Of a stretch of 64,000 nt of DNA, positions 42,862-51,226 are shown in pieces. The notes beneath the pieces are model-generated. The model did not search any database. It was given only the letters and a program-made list of their open reading frames with translations, and had not been told where the DNA came from. The position numbers were made by a program, and so were the translations under genes. Each line of letters opens with the position of its first letter. Position 1 is the stretch's first letter. The DNA comes from DATBGZ01 sp036557785 (GTDB taxonomy: Bacteria; Actinomycetota; Actinomycetes; Mycobacteriales; Micromonosporaceae): the NCBI GenBank assembly GCA_036557785.1, contig DATBGZ010000036.1:1-64000 (forward strand), read 5' to 3'.

Positions 42862-43517
42862 TGGCCGACCAGAGCTGGGAGGTGGTCGCCGCACTCGTCG
42901 ATCCGGTGCGGCGGTCCCTTTATGAGTACGTGCGCCGCGAGAGCCATCCCGTCACCCGGGAGGAGGCCGCGCAGGCGGTCGAGATATCCCGCGGGCTGGC
43001 CGCCTTCCACCTCGACAAGCTCGTCGAGGTCGGCATGCTCAGCGCGCGGTACGAGGCGCCGAGCGAACAGCCGCGCGGCCGTGGTCGCACGCCGAAGGTC
43101 TACGTGGCCACCGGTGACGGGCTCACCCTCACCCTGCCGCCACGCCGGTACGAGCTGATGGCGACGATCCTGGCCGACGCCGTCGCCACCGGCACGACCG
43201 ATGCGGCCGCGGCGGCGCGCGAACAGGCGGCGGCGCTCGGCCATGCGATCGGTGCCGCCGGCGTTCGCACGGGTCGGGCGGTCGACCGGGTCGAGCAGGC
43301 CCTGGCTGACCTGGGCTTCGAGCCACGACGGGAGGCCGGAGACATCGTCATGAATAACTGCCCGTTCCACCCTCTCGCGCAGCGGCACACCTCGCTGATC
43401 TGCGGCATCAACGTGGACTTCGTCGCCGGGCTGCTCGCCGGGCTCGGCGGCGAAACGCTGCACGCCGAACTGATGCCCCGACCCGGTGCGTGCTGCGTCC
43501 GGGTCCGTCCACAGTGA
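42861..43517 (+). CDS. ArsR/SufR-like (COG2345) regulator with cysteine cluster
   Basis: A 218-residue regulator with an N-terminal winged helix (ALVDPVRRSLYEYVRRESHPVTREEAAQAVEISRGLAAFHLDKLVE) and a C-terminal domain with cysteines spaced as C-x13-C-x29-CC (NNCPFHPLAQRHTSLIC... PGACCV). In the SufR group such cysteines bind a [4Fe-4S] cluster that senses iron or redox stress; here the spacing differs from SufR itself. Divergent from folE and the flavin reductase, which are its likely targets (inference). Leaderless GTG start. Confidence 0.85.
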   Translation: MADQSWEVVAALVDPVRRSLYEYVRRESHPVTREEAAQAVEISRGLAAFHLDKLVEVGMLSARYEAPSEQPRGRGRTPKVYVATGDGLTLTLPPRRYELMATILADAVATGTTDAAAAAREQAAALGHAIGAAGVRTGRAVDRVEQALADLGFEPRREAGDIVMNNCPFHPLAQRHTSLICGINVDFVAGLLAGLGGETLHAELMPRPGACCVRVRPQ

Positions 43518-43522
43518 ACCAC

Positions 43523-43539
43523 CGGCCGGCCGCCGGCCG
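43523..43539. terminator. GC hairpin between convergent genes
   Basis: CGGCCGGC and GCCGGCCG (43523-43530 and 43532-43539) lie between the stop codons at 43517 and 43555. The 1-nt spacing means the actual loop must open inside the arms; function as a bidirectional terminator is only suggested by position. Confidence 0.3.
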
Positions 43540-43554
43540 CTGCGGTCAGGGGAA

Positions 43555-44028
43555 TCAGAACCCGAAGTCGCTGAGCCCGGGGTGGTCGTCGGGCCGAGGG
43601 CCGAGTGGCCAACGGAACCTGCGGTCCGCTTCGGCGATGGGAGCGGTGTTGATCGACGCGTGGCGGACGCGCATCAGACCCTGGTCGTCGAACTCCCAGT
43701 TCTCGTTGCCGTACGAGCGGAACCAGTTGCCCGAATCGTCGTGATACTCGTAGGCGAACCGGACGGCGATCCTGTTCTCGCGGAACGCCCACAGTTCCTT
43801 GATCAGGCGGTACTCCAGCTCGGTGTTCCACTTGCGGGCCAGGAAGGCGACGATCTGCTCGCGACCGTCGATGAACTCGGTGCGGTTGCGCCAGTGGGAG
43901 TCGACGCTGTACGCCAGGGCGACCCGCTGCGGGTCCCGGCTGTTCCACCCATCCTCCGCGAGACGGACCTTCGTCGTGGCCATCTCTTCGGTGAACGGCG
44001 GCAGAGGCGGCCTGGGTGCGTCGGTCAT
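43555..44028 (-). CDS. DUF1348 (NTF2-like) family protein
   Basis: A 157-residue NTF2-fold protein matching DUF1348: TTKVRLAEDGWNSRDPQRVALAYS, DSHWRNRTEFIDGREQIVAFL, RKWNTELEYRLIKELWAFRENRIAVRFAYE, YHDDSGNWFRSYGNENWEF. Highly conserved but of unknown function. GGAG lies 5 nt before ATG 44028. Monocistronic. Confidence 0.9.
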   Translation of the reverse strand: MTDAPRPPLPPFTEEMATTKVRLAEDGWNSRDPQRVALAYSVDSHWRNRTEFIDGREQIVAFLARKWNTELEYRLIKELWAFRENRIAVRFAYEYHDDSGNWFRSYGNENWEFDDQGLMRVRHASINTAPIAEADRRFRWPLGPRPDDHPGLSDFGF

Positions 44029-44153
44029 GTCGACTCCGTTCGGGGAAGCGGCAGGTTTCGCGAGTTCTCTCGCACGGTCGCTGATCGATCCTATCCTGGT
44101 CGGAAGGCGGGTGAACCGCCTCGCGTATCGATACCTGGCGAAGGAGCGGCAGC

Positions 44154-44525
44154 ATGGACCGTACGGTCGCCTACCGGCGCATCTATGACGAACCCGAGGC
44201 CGAGGACGGTCGACGCGTGCTCGTGGACCGCGTCTGGCCACGCGGCATTCGCCGCGACGCCGGCCGGTTCGACGAGTGGCTACCCGAGATCGCCCCTTCG
44301 ACCGACCTGCGGAAGTGGTTCGGCCACGACCCTGCCCGGTTCGACGAGTTCCGCCGCCGGTTTCTCGACGAGCTCGACGACCCGGCCCGGGCGAACGCCA
44401 AGCAGCGGCTGCGGGATCTGGCACATGACGGGCACCTGACCCTGCTCACGGCCGCCCGCGACCTCGAGCACAGCCAGGCCGCGGTGCTCGCCGAATGGCT
44501 GCGCCACCACGCGCGCCGTCGCTGA
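44154..44525 (+). CDS. DUF488 family protein
   Basis: A 123-residue DUF488 protein: RRVLVDRVWPRGIRRDAG, WLPEIAPSTDLRKWFGHDPARFDEFRRRF, and LTLLTAARDLEHSQAAVLAEWL. The invariant RVWPRG and KWFGHDP blocks are present. Function unknown. AAGGAG lies 7 nt before the ATG. Monocistronic, divergent from the DUF1348 gene. Confidence 0.9.
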   Translation: MDRTVAYRRIYDEPEAEDGRRVLVDRVWPRGIRRDAGRFDEWLPEIAPSTDLRKWFGHDPARFDEFRRRFLDELDDPARANAKQRLRDLAHDGHLTLLTAARDLEHSQAAVLAEWLRHHARRR

Positions 44526-44597
44526 TCCTCGTCACCAGGCCAGTGGCCCAGATCACGGTCGCGGGCCAGGTCGCGCCGGCGCGATAGGGTCAGCGGC

Positions 44598-45374
44598 GTG
44601 GTGGACGGGGAGACGACAGCGCCGGTGATGCCGGCGCTCGCGCTGCGCGGGCTGACGAAGAGGTTCGATAGCAAGGTCGCGGTCGCCGGGATCGATCTCG
44701 ATGTGCCGGCCGGGTCGTTCTTCGGCCTGCTCGGGCCGAACGGCGCGGGCAAGACGACAACCCTGTCGATGGCCGTCGGCGTGCTGCGACCCGATGCGGG
44801 CACTGCCTTCGTGCTCGGTCACGACGTATGGTCCGACCCAGCGGAGGCGAAGCGGCGCCTGGGCGTGCTCCCGGATGAGGGGCACATGTTCGACCGGCTC
44901 AGCGGCACCGAGCTGCTCGCCTTCACCGGCCTGCTGCGAGGCATGGAACCGACGCAGATCGATGCACGTGCCCGTGACCTGCTCGACGTGCTTGGCCTGG
45001 CCGACGCCGGCCGCACGCTGGTCGTCGACTACTCCTCCGGCATGAAGAAGAAGATCGGGCTCGCCTGCGCACTGCTGCACGCACCGCGGCTGCTCGTGCT
45101 CGACGAGCCGTTCGAAGCGGTGGACCCCGTCTCAGCCGCACTGATCCGCGATATCCTGCAGCGTTATGTCCACACTGGAGGCACGGTCATCTTCTCCAGC
45201 CACGTCATGGAGGTGGTGGAGAAGCTCTGCACCCACGTCGCGATCCTCGCGGACGGCGCCGTGAAGGCAGCCGGCACGCTGGACGTGGTGCGGGCGGGGC
45301 GGGACCTCGAGGAGGTCTTCGTCGAGGTGGTGGGCGGCCGGATCGCGACCGGGCAGGAGCTGTCGTGGCTGTGA
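44598..45374 (+). CDS. ABC transporter ATP-binding protein
   Basis: A 258-residue ABC-2-class ATPase: Walker A GPNGAGKT, GVLPDEGHMFDRLSGTELLAFTG, signature YSSGMKKKIGLACALL, Walker B LLVLDEPFEAVDP, switch FSSHVMEVV. It energises the membrane protein encoded next, with which it overlaps by 10 nt. GTG 44598 is 7 nt after a TAGGGT box without a Shine-Dalgarno, so a leaderless start is likely. Confidence 0.9.
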   Translation: MVDGETTAPVMPALALRGLTKRFDSKVAVAGIDLDVPAGSFFGLLGPNGAGKTTTLSMAVGVLRPDAGTAFVLGHDVWSDPAEAKRRLGVLPDEGHMFDRLSGTELLAFTGLLRGMEPTQIDARARDLLDVLGLADAGRTLVVDYSSGMKKKIGLACALLHAPRLLVLDEPFEAVDPVSAALIRDILQRYVHTGGTVIFSSHVMEVVEKLCTHVAILADGAVKAAGTLDVVRAGRDLEEVFVEVVGGRIATGQELSWL

Positions 45375-47020
45375 GGCAGCCACGGGCCCGGGACTTCGTA
45401 CGGCTGAAAGTCCGGATGCTGGGCAACGGCCTGCGTAGCCAGACGATGCGGACCGTCGGCTTCGTGCTCGGTGCTGTCGGCGGGCTCGTCGGCGGTGGTC
45501 TGGCCTTGACCGGCCTGGCGCTGACTTCCGCCGCGTCGGATCAGACCGGTTACGTGGTCGCGGTTCTCGCTGGCACGATGGTGGTCCTTGGCTGGACGTT
45601 GGTACCGCTGCTCTTCTTCGGAGTGGACGAGACGCTCGACCCCGCACGCTTCGCCCTGTTGCCGATCCGACGGGGCGTGCTGGCCCGCGGCATGCTCGCC
45701 GCCGCATTCGTCGGAGTACCGCCGGTGGTGACCCTGGTCGCCACCATGGGCCTGGTGATCGCTGCCGGGCTGCGCTTCGGCCCGGTCGCGGCCGCCGCGG
45801 CGCTGGTCGGCACCGTGGCGGGCCTGAGCCTGGGCATCGTGGCGAGCCGCGCGTTGACCAGCGCCTTCGCCGCGCTCCTGCGCTCACGTCGGATGCGAGA
45901 TCTCGCGGCGGTGCTCATGTCGCTGCTCGCCACATCCATCGCGCCGCTGCAGTGGACCATCAGCGCCGCGGCGGGGAGTGGGTCCATGGCACAGGCGGCC
46001 GGCGTGGCGCGCGTGCTCGCGTGGACGCCCTTCGGCGCGGCGTACGCGCTGCCGTACGACGTCGCCATCGGTCGATGGGATCTGGCCTGCGCCCGCGTGG
46101 CGATCGTGCTCGGGTCGGTCGTGCTGCTGCTCTGGTGGTGGGCGCACACCCTGGAGTCCGCGATGTACGCGTCGAGCTCGGGCGGGACGGCGCGCTCCGG
46201 TGCCGGGTCGGGCGGAGCGGTCGCCGACCTGATGCCCGGATGGCTGCGCCCACTGGTGCGCCCCGGTCCCTACGGCGCGATCCTCGCGCGCGAGCTGCGG
46301 CTGTGGTGGCGCGACGGTCGGCGGCGCGCGGGACTGGTCTCGATCGTCGTAGCCTCGCTGGTCCTGCCGGTGGCGATCAGCTTCAGCGGCCGCGGCGGCG
46401 GGACTCCGGGCGTGAGCAGGGGCGCGCTCGCCATCACGGGGTTCATCATCGGGGCGGCGATGGCGGGCGCGATGGCGGGCGTGCTGCTCTGCAACCAGTT
46501 CGCCTACGACGGCAGCGCCTTTGCCTCCCACCTGCTGAGCCGGGTCAAGGGCGCGCTCGACCTGCGTGCCCGGGCAACGGCGCTGGCCCTGCTGGTGCTG
46601 CCCGCGCAGGTTCTGGTGGTGACGGCCGTGTGCGTCGTGACCGGCGCGCGGTCCTACCTGCCGCTGGGGCTCGGCGTGCTCGCGGCCACGGTGGGCGTCG
46701 GGCTCGGGGTCGCCGCGATCGTCTCGGTCATCGCCCCGTTCGCCTTGCCCCAGAACGCGAATCCCTTCGCGACGAACAGCGGTGGCGGCTCGGTCAAGGG
46801 TCTGCTCGGTCTGCTCGCGTTGGCGGTGACGCTGCTGCTCAGCGCCCCCGTCGCGATCGGGGCGATCCTGTTGCACAGCGCCGGCTCGGCGTGGCTGATC
46901 CTCGTCGTCGGTGCCGCCTACGGCCTGCTCGCGCACCGGTTGGCAACATATATCGCCGGTGATGTCCTGGACCATCGCGGCCCGCAGGTCCTCGCCGCGG
47001 TCATGCCCAGGCGCGGTTAG
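45365..47020 (+). CDS. ABC exporter membrane subunit, 12-helix type
   Basis: A 551-residue integral membrane protein with about 12 hydrophobic helices in two halves, separated by a soluble loop (about 280-315, PGPYGAILARELRLWWRDGRR), as in large single-chain ABC-2 permeases of actinomycetes. CAGGAG precedes GTG 45365 by 5 nt; GTG 45371 is an alternative. It forms an exporter with the preceding ATPase. Substrate unknown. Confidence 0.85.
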   Translation: MAVRQPRARDFVRLKVRMLGNGLRSQTMRTVGFVLGAVGGLVGGGLALTGLALTSAASDQTGYVVAVLAGTMVVLGWTLVPLLFFGVDETLDPARFALLPIRRGVLARGMLAAAFVGVPPVVTLVATMGLVIAAGLRFGPVAAAAALVGTVAGLSLGIVASRALTSAFAALLRSRRMRDLAAVLMSLLATSIAPLQWTISAAAGSGSMAQAAGVARVLAWTPFGAAYALPYDVAIGRWDLACARVAIVLGSVVLLLWWWAHTLESAMYASSSGGTARSGAGSGGAVADLMPGWLRPLVRPGPYGAILARELRLWWRDGRRRAGLVSIVVASLVLPVAISFSGRGGGTPGVSRGALAITGFIIGAAMAGAMAGVLLCNQFAYDGSAFASHLLSRVKGALDLRARATALALLVLPAQVLVVTAVCVVTGARSYLPLGLGVLAATVGVGLGVAAIVSVIAPFALPQNANPFATNSGGGSVKGLLGLLALAVTLLLSAPVAIGAILLHSAGSAWLILVVGAAYGLLAHRLATYIAGDVLDHRGPQVLAAVMPRRG

Positions 47021-47068
47021 CCGGCGCGCCTTTCCCGTGGCCCCGCCGGGCGCCGGTACGCTCCGGCC

Positions 47069-47791
47069 GTGCCAGGTCAGGGCCTCCCGCCGCAGGCGCA
47101 TGAGCGTTCCGGTCGCAAGCAGGGCGGCCAGCCGACGAACAGCCTGGTGATGTCCTCGCACGTCGGTGCCAACACCGAGGTGTTCGCCGCAATCCTCGAC
47201 CTGTACGTCTCCGCGGGCGCGACGGTAGCCGACGTGACCTTCGGCTCGGGCGCGTTCTGGAAGCAGGTCCGGCGCGACGACCTCACCGTGCTCGCGACCG
47301 ACCTGGCCGACGGCGTCGACTGCCGGTACCTGCCGTACCATGACGGATCCATCGACGTCGTCGTCCTCGACCCGCCGTACATGCATACGCCCGGCCAGGC
47401 GGCGCATCAGGGGCATCAGAACTTCGAGTCCTACTACCGCAACAACGCGACCGCCAACACGAGCGAGAGCAAGTACCACGAGGCCGTCCTTGCCCTCTAC
47501 GTCGTCGCGGGCAAGGAGGCCGCGCGCGTGCTCAAGGACGGCGGCATCTTGATCGTCAAATGCCAGGACGAGGTCTGCGCGAACCGCCAGCGGCTGACGC
47601 ACGTCGAGATCATCAACCACTACGAGGCCCTGGGCTGCCTGCAGACCGAGGACCTGTTCGTGGTGACCCGCGCCACCCGGCCGGGCATGAGCCGGGTCAT
47701 CCGCCAGCGCCATGCCCGGAAGAACCACTCGTACTTCCTCGTGTTCTGGAAGGCGAGCAAGTCCAGGCGCTGGCCCGGGCGCCGCGACTAG
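47069..47791 (+). CDS. Orphan DNA methyltransferase
   Basis: A 240-residue amino-methyltransferase-type protein: motif I ADVTFGSGAFW, then catalytic motif IV VLDPPYMH (DPPY) and AARVLKDGGILIVKCQDEV. The order and small size suggest a compact N6-adenine or N4-cytosine methylase with little target-recognition domain. No restriction nuclease is adjacent, so it is an orphan, perhaps regulatory or phage-derived. GTG 47069 lies 6 nt after a TACGCT box (leaderless). Its TAG stop falls exactly at the edge of an IS relic. Confidence 0.8.
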   Translation: MPGQGLPPQAHERSGRKQGGQPTNSLVMSSHVGANTEVFAAILDLYVSAGATVADVTFGSGAFWKQVRRDDLTVLATDLADGVDCRYLPYHDGSIDVVVLDPPYMHTPGQAAHQGHQNFESYYRNNATANTSESKYHEAVLALYVVAGKEAARVLKDGGILIVKCQDEVCANRQRLTHVEIINHYEALGCLQTEDLFVVTRATRPGMSRVIRQRHARKNHSYFLVFWKASKSRRWPGRRD

Positions 47792-48053
47792 GGCATGTCT
47801 ACTGAATGATCGGCTCCGGATCTGGTAGATCATCTGTGTGATCGATGACGCCCGCCAACGTTCGATCCGTTGCGCCACAAGCAACGCAACGTCGTCGAAC
47901 GCCGCGTCAACAAGCGCGAATACGTGTTCGCCGGCCGGCCCCACTCCAAGAACTCACTTCTTGGGCACCGCGCGGACCCCGGCCTGCCCAAGAAGTGACT
48001 TTTCTTGGGCTTGGCCGGGTCCAACGCGGGTGCAGGATTCAACAGACAGGCCC
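47791..48053. mobile_element. IS5-type insertion sequence remnant
   Basis: A 263-bp element with terminal inverted repeats: left GGGCATGTCTACTGAAT (47791-47807), right complement GGGCCTGTCTGTTGAAT (48053-48037), 14 of 17 matching, flanked by TA on both sides (47789-47790 and 48054-48055). Inside, one frame reads FDPLRHKQRNVVERRVNKR, the conserved end of IS5-family transposases; the rest of the transposase is deleted, so it is immobile. It sits between the convergent methyltransferase and mannosidase genes. Confidence 0.8.
47946..48009. repeat. Nested palindromes of TTCTTGG/CCAAGAA
   Basis: Two local hairpins, CCAAGAA-5nt-TTCTTGG (47946-47964) and CCCAAGAA-7nt-TTCTTGGG (47987-48009), compete with a longer perfect 14-bp pairing TCACTTCTTGGGCA (47954-47967) with TGCCCAAGAAGTGA (47985-47998). 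The structure lies inside the IS relic and could terminate transcription from both flanking genes. Confidence 0.65.
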
Positions 48054-51000
48054 TAAGGCCGCGGCGCCGGTCTGATCCGCAGCGTCACCAACTGGAACGG
48101 GCGCACCTGCAGGCGCTGGGTCTGGCTCTGCCACGCCCGTGGTTCATCGAGCCGCCGCTCGAGCAGGTCGGTCTCGTACACCTCGTCGGCCTCGAATCCC
48201 AGCGAGAGCTGGGCCGAGACCCGACCGCCGAGCGACTCGTACAGTCGCACGACGAGGTCGCCGGAGCGGTCCTCGGCCAGCTTGACCGTCTCGACCACCA
48301 GGGCCGGATCGTCGACGGCCACGAGCGGCTCGACCGCGCCGCCCGTGCACGGTCGCAGCGGCAGGTTGACGCGGTAGCCCTCCCGTACCGCGTCGGCGAT
48401 ATCCGCACCGAGGGTAAGGGTCGAGGTGAATCGATGCTCGCCCTGATCGGCCTCCGGGTCAGGGAACAGCGGGGCACGCAGCAGGGACTGGCGTACGAGA
48501 GTGAAGACCCCACCCCCGGCACGCGCCACCCGGGTCACGTCGTGTCCGTAGCTCGCGTCGTTCGCCACGGCGACGCCGAAGCCCGACTCGCCCACGTGCA
48601 TCCAGCGGTGGGCGCTGGTCTCGAAGCGCGCGGTGTCCCATGAGGTGTTCTGGAGGATCGACCGGTTGATGTGTCCAAACTGGATCTCCGACGCCGCCCG
48701 CTCCGCCTGGACGTCGATGGGGAACGCGAGCTTGAGCAGCCGTTGCCGCTCGTGCCAGTCGACCACGGTCTCGACCTCGACCGTGGCGGCGCTGGGTGCG
48801 AGCGCGATCCGCTGCTCGATGCGCGACCCGCCGACCCGATGGACGACCACGACCCGCGGCGAGGTCCCGGACGTGTCCACCTCGACGCTGTCCGGGGTGT
48901 CGAGCACGCTCTGGTGGAGTCGGTACTGCACGTCGACGTTCCAGGCATCGAATGCGGTCGGGGTGTCGCGGAAGATCTGCAGTTCGGCGAGGTGCTGACC
49001 CGGTGGCACGGCCTCACGGCCGGTGGCGAGGTGGACCGCCGAGCTCACCCGGCCGCTCGCGTCCACTGTGCACCGAACGAACGCGTTCGCGAGGACGAGG
49101 TCGGTTCCGTCACGCTCGAGGGTGGCGGGCACGGCGCTGACGCTGATGCCGACCGCGCCCGCAGGCACGCCGTCACGGACGAATGGACCGGGGTTGGCGC
49201 GGGCGACGCTCTCCGAGGATCCAGGCGCCGCCTGCTCGAGCGCGCTGAGCGCGTCGGCGATGATCTGCTCGAGCCGCAGCTCGGCGCTGGCGTACTGGTC
49301 CTCCGCCACCCGGTAGACCCAGGCGATCGACGAGCCGGGCAGGATGTCATGGAACTGGTTGAGCAGCACCATCTGCCAGATCTCGGCCAGTTCCTCGTAC
49401 GGGTACGGCCAGCCCGTACGGACGCTCGCCTGGCTCGCCCACAACTCGGCCTCGCGCAGCAGGTGCTCGCTGCGCCGGTTGCCGCGCTTGATCCGTGCCT
49501 GGCTGGTATACGTGCCGCGGTGATATTCGAGGTACAGCTCACCTGTCCATACAGGAGGGTCGGGGTACTCCGCCTGGGCGGCGCGAAAGAAGTCGATCGG
49601 CGCCGCCATCGTCACCGTCGGCGACCCCTCCAGGTCGCCGGCGACACGGGCGGCCGTGACCATCTCCCGCGTCGGGCCCCCTCCGCCGTCACCGAAGCCG
49701 AACGGCACCAGCGAGGAGTTCGCCCGTCCCTTCTCGGCGAAGTTGCGCTCGGCCCGGGCCAGGTCGACCGCGGAGAGCTCCGAGCAGTAGTTGTTGACCG
49801 GCGGCATGTGGGTCAGGATGCGCGAACCGTCGATGCCTTCCCACCGGAACGTGTGGTGCGGGAACACATTCGTGTCGTTCCATGAGATCTTCAGGGTCAG
49901 CAGATAGTCGGCGCCGGCGGCGGTCGCGATCTGCGGCAGCGCTCCGGTGTAGCCGAACGAGTCGGGCAGCCACACCTCACGGCACTGCACCCCGAACTCG
50001 CGGAGGAAGAACGACTGGCCCGCCACGAACTGGCGCACCAGCGCCTCGCCCCCCGGCAGGTTTGTGTCCGACTCGACCCACATCCCGCCGACCGGCACGA
50101 ACCGCCCCTGCGCCACGCGCTCCTGGATGCGGGCGAACAGCTCGGGATAGGCCTGCTTGATCCACGCGTAGTGCTGGGCCGAGGACGCGGCGAAGACGAA
50201 CTGCTCCGCGGCGGCCTCCGGGTCGCTGTCCATGAGGTTCAACACGTTGGCGAAGGTACGGGCGACCTTGCGCCTGGTCTCCCGTGCGGGCCACAGCCAG
50301 GCGGAGTCGATGTGCGCGTGGCCGACCGCGGTAACCCGGTGGGCTGAGGCGTTCGCGGGCTTGGCGAGCACGTCCCGCAGCGCCGCCCGTCCGGCTCCGA
50401 CCGTGCCGCGGACGTCCCACGGGTCCATCGCGTCGACCATGTTCTCCAAGGCGCGGGCGATCTCGGCGCCGCGGATGGAGGAGACCGGCGTGAGGTGGTC
50501 CACCATTCCCGACAGGGCGGTGATCTCCGCGATGAGCAGCGCCACCTGCTCGTCGCGGAGGACGAGATCCATACGCCGCAGGGCGTAGATCGGGGCGTCA
50601 CCGGCGGTGAGCGGGTCACCGAGCGAGGTGGGGGTGAAGGTCCAGCCGCCGGAGATCTCCGGATTGGCCGCCGCCTCGACATAGAGGTCAATCGAATCAC
50701 CGGCGGCCCCGGCCGGGATGTGGTTGTTGCGTGGCTCAAGCCCCTTCACAAGGACGCCGCCCGGCGACCAGACCAACCCCTCGGCCTGGAAGCCCGGCTG
50801 GCCGCCGGTGAACCCGAGGTCGACGAGGATCTCCGCGCGCGTCCTCGCCGATGCTGCCGAGCCGGCTGCCACCCACGTCTCGGCAAGCGCCTCGGCCCAC
50901 TCCGGGGGGACCGTGCCGGTGACGTGGAACCAGACCGTGCCCCAGGGCTTGCCCCAGGGCGTGCCGATCGCGAACGGGTGGAACTTCTCCGCCACAGCCT

Positions 51001-51139
51001 CGGCAAAGGGCACCGGCTCACCCGGCGCCTCCCAGGCGCTGACCGCGAGGGGGATCGCCGCGCGGTGGATCGCCGGGGTGATGCGCTCGGAGAGGAACCG
51101 CCGTACCCGGGCGAGGACGAGCGCGCTGTCATCGTGCAT
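48053..51139 (-). CDS. GH38 alpha-mannosidase
   Basis: A 1028-residue alpha-mannosidase of family 38. The catalytic barrel (about 240-520) shows AHIDSAWLWPARETRRK (zinc-ligand His and Asp), WVESDTNLPGGEALVRQFV and the nucleophile aspartate in EVWLPDSFGYTGALPQI; a three-helix bundle and C-terminal beta-sandwich domains follow. It removes alpha-mannosyl residues from oligosaccharides or glycoconjugates; no signal peptide is seen, so it is probably cytoplasmic. ATG 51139 and GTG 51157 are both possible starts. Its stop TAG is formed at the IS relic edge. Confidence 0.93.
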   Translation of the reverse strand: MHDDSALVLARVRRFLSERITPAIHRAAIPLAVSAWEAPGEPVPFAEAVAEKFHPFAIGTPWGKPWGTVWFHVTGTVPPEWAEALAETWVAAGSAASARTRAEILVDLGFTGGQPGFQAEGLVWSPGGVLVKGLEPRNNHIPAGAAGDSIDLYVEAAANPEISGGWTFTPTSLGDPLTAGDAPIYALRRMDLVLRDEQVALLIAEITALSGMVDHLTPVSSIRGAEIARALENMVDAMDPWDVRGTVGAGRAALRDVLAKPANASAHRVTAVGHAHIDSAWLWPARETRRKVARTFANVLNLMDSDPEAAAEQFVFAASSAQHYAWIKQAYPELFARIQERVAQGRFVPVGGMWVESDTNLPGGEALVRQFVAGQSFFLREFGVQCREVWLPDSFGYTGALPQIATAAGADYLLTLKISWNDTNVFPHHTFRWEGIDGSRILTHMPPVNNYCSELSAVDLARAERNFAEKGRANSSLVPFGFGDGGGGPTREMVTAARVAGDLEGSPTVTMAAPIDFFRAAQAEYPDPPVWTGELYLEYHRGTYTSQARIKRGNRRSEHLLREAELWASQASVRTGWPYPYEELAEIWQMVLLNQFHDILPGSSIAWVYRVAEDQYASAELRLEQIIADALSALEQAAPGSSESVARANPGPFVRDGVPAGAVGISVSAVPATLERDGTDLVLANAFVRCTVDASGRVSSAVHLATGREAVPPGQHLAELQIFRDTPTAFDAWNVDVQYRLHQSVLDTPDSVEVDTSGTSPRVVVVHRVGGSRIEQRIALAPSAATVEVETVVDWHERQRLLKLAFPIDVQAERAASEIQFGHINRSILQNTSWDTARFETSAHRWMHVGESGFGVAVANDASYGHDVTRVARAGGGVFTLVRQSLLRAPLFPDPEADQGEHRFTSTLTLGADIADAVREGYRVNLPLRPCTGGAVEPLVAVDDPALVVETVKLAEDRSGDLVVRLYESLGGRVSAQLSLGFEADEVYETDLLERRLDEPRAWQSQTQRLQVRPFQLVTLRIRPAPRP

Positions 51140-51226
51140 CGCGCTAATATCGCGCACCGCCCGGCCGCGCTGTTAGCCGCCTGTCCAAGCCCCGACACGT
51201 GGGTGACCTTCAGCCGGGTCGGTAGG

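Noticed and set aside
45884..47944. A 686-codon open frame on the minus strand over the ABC membrane subunit and methylase
   Set aside because: Low-complexity shadow of two clear plus-strand genes.
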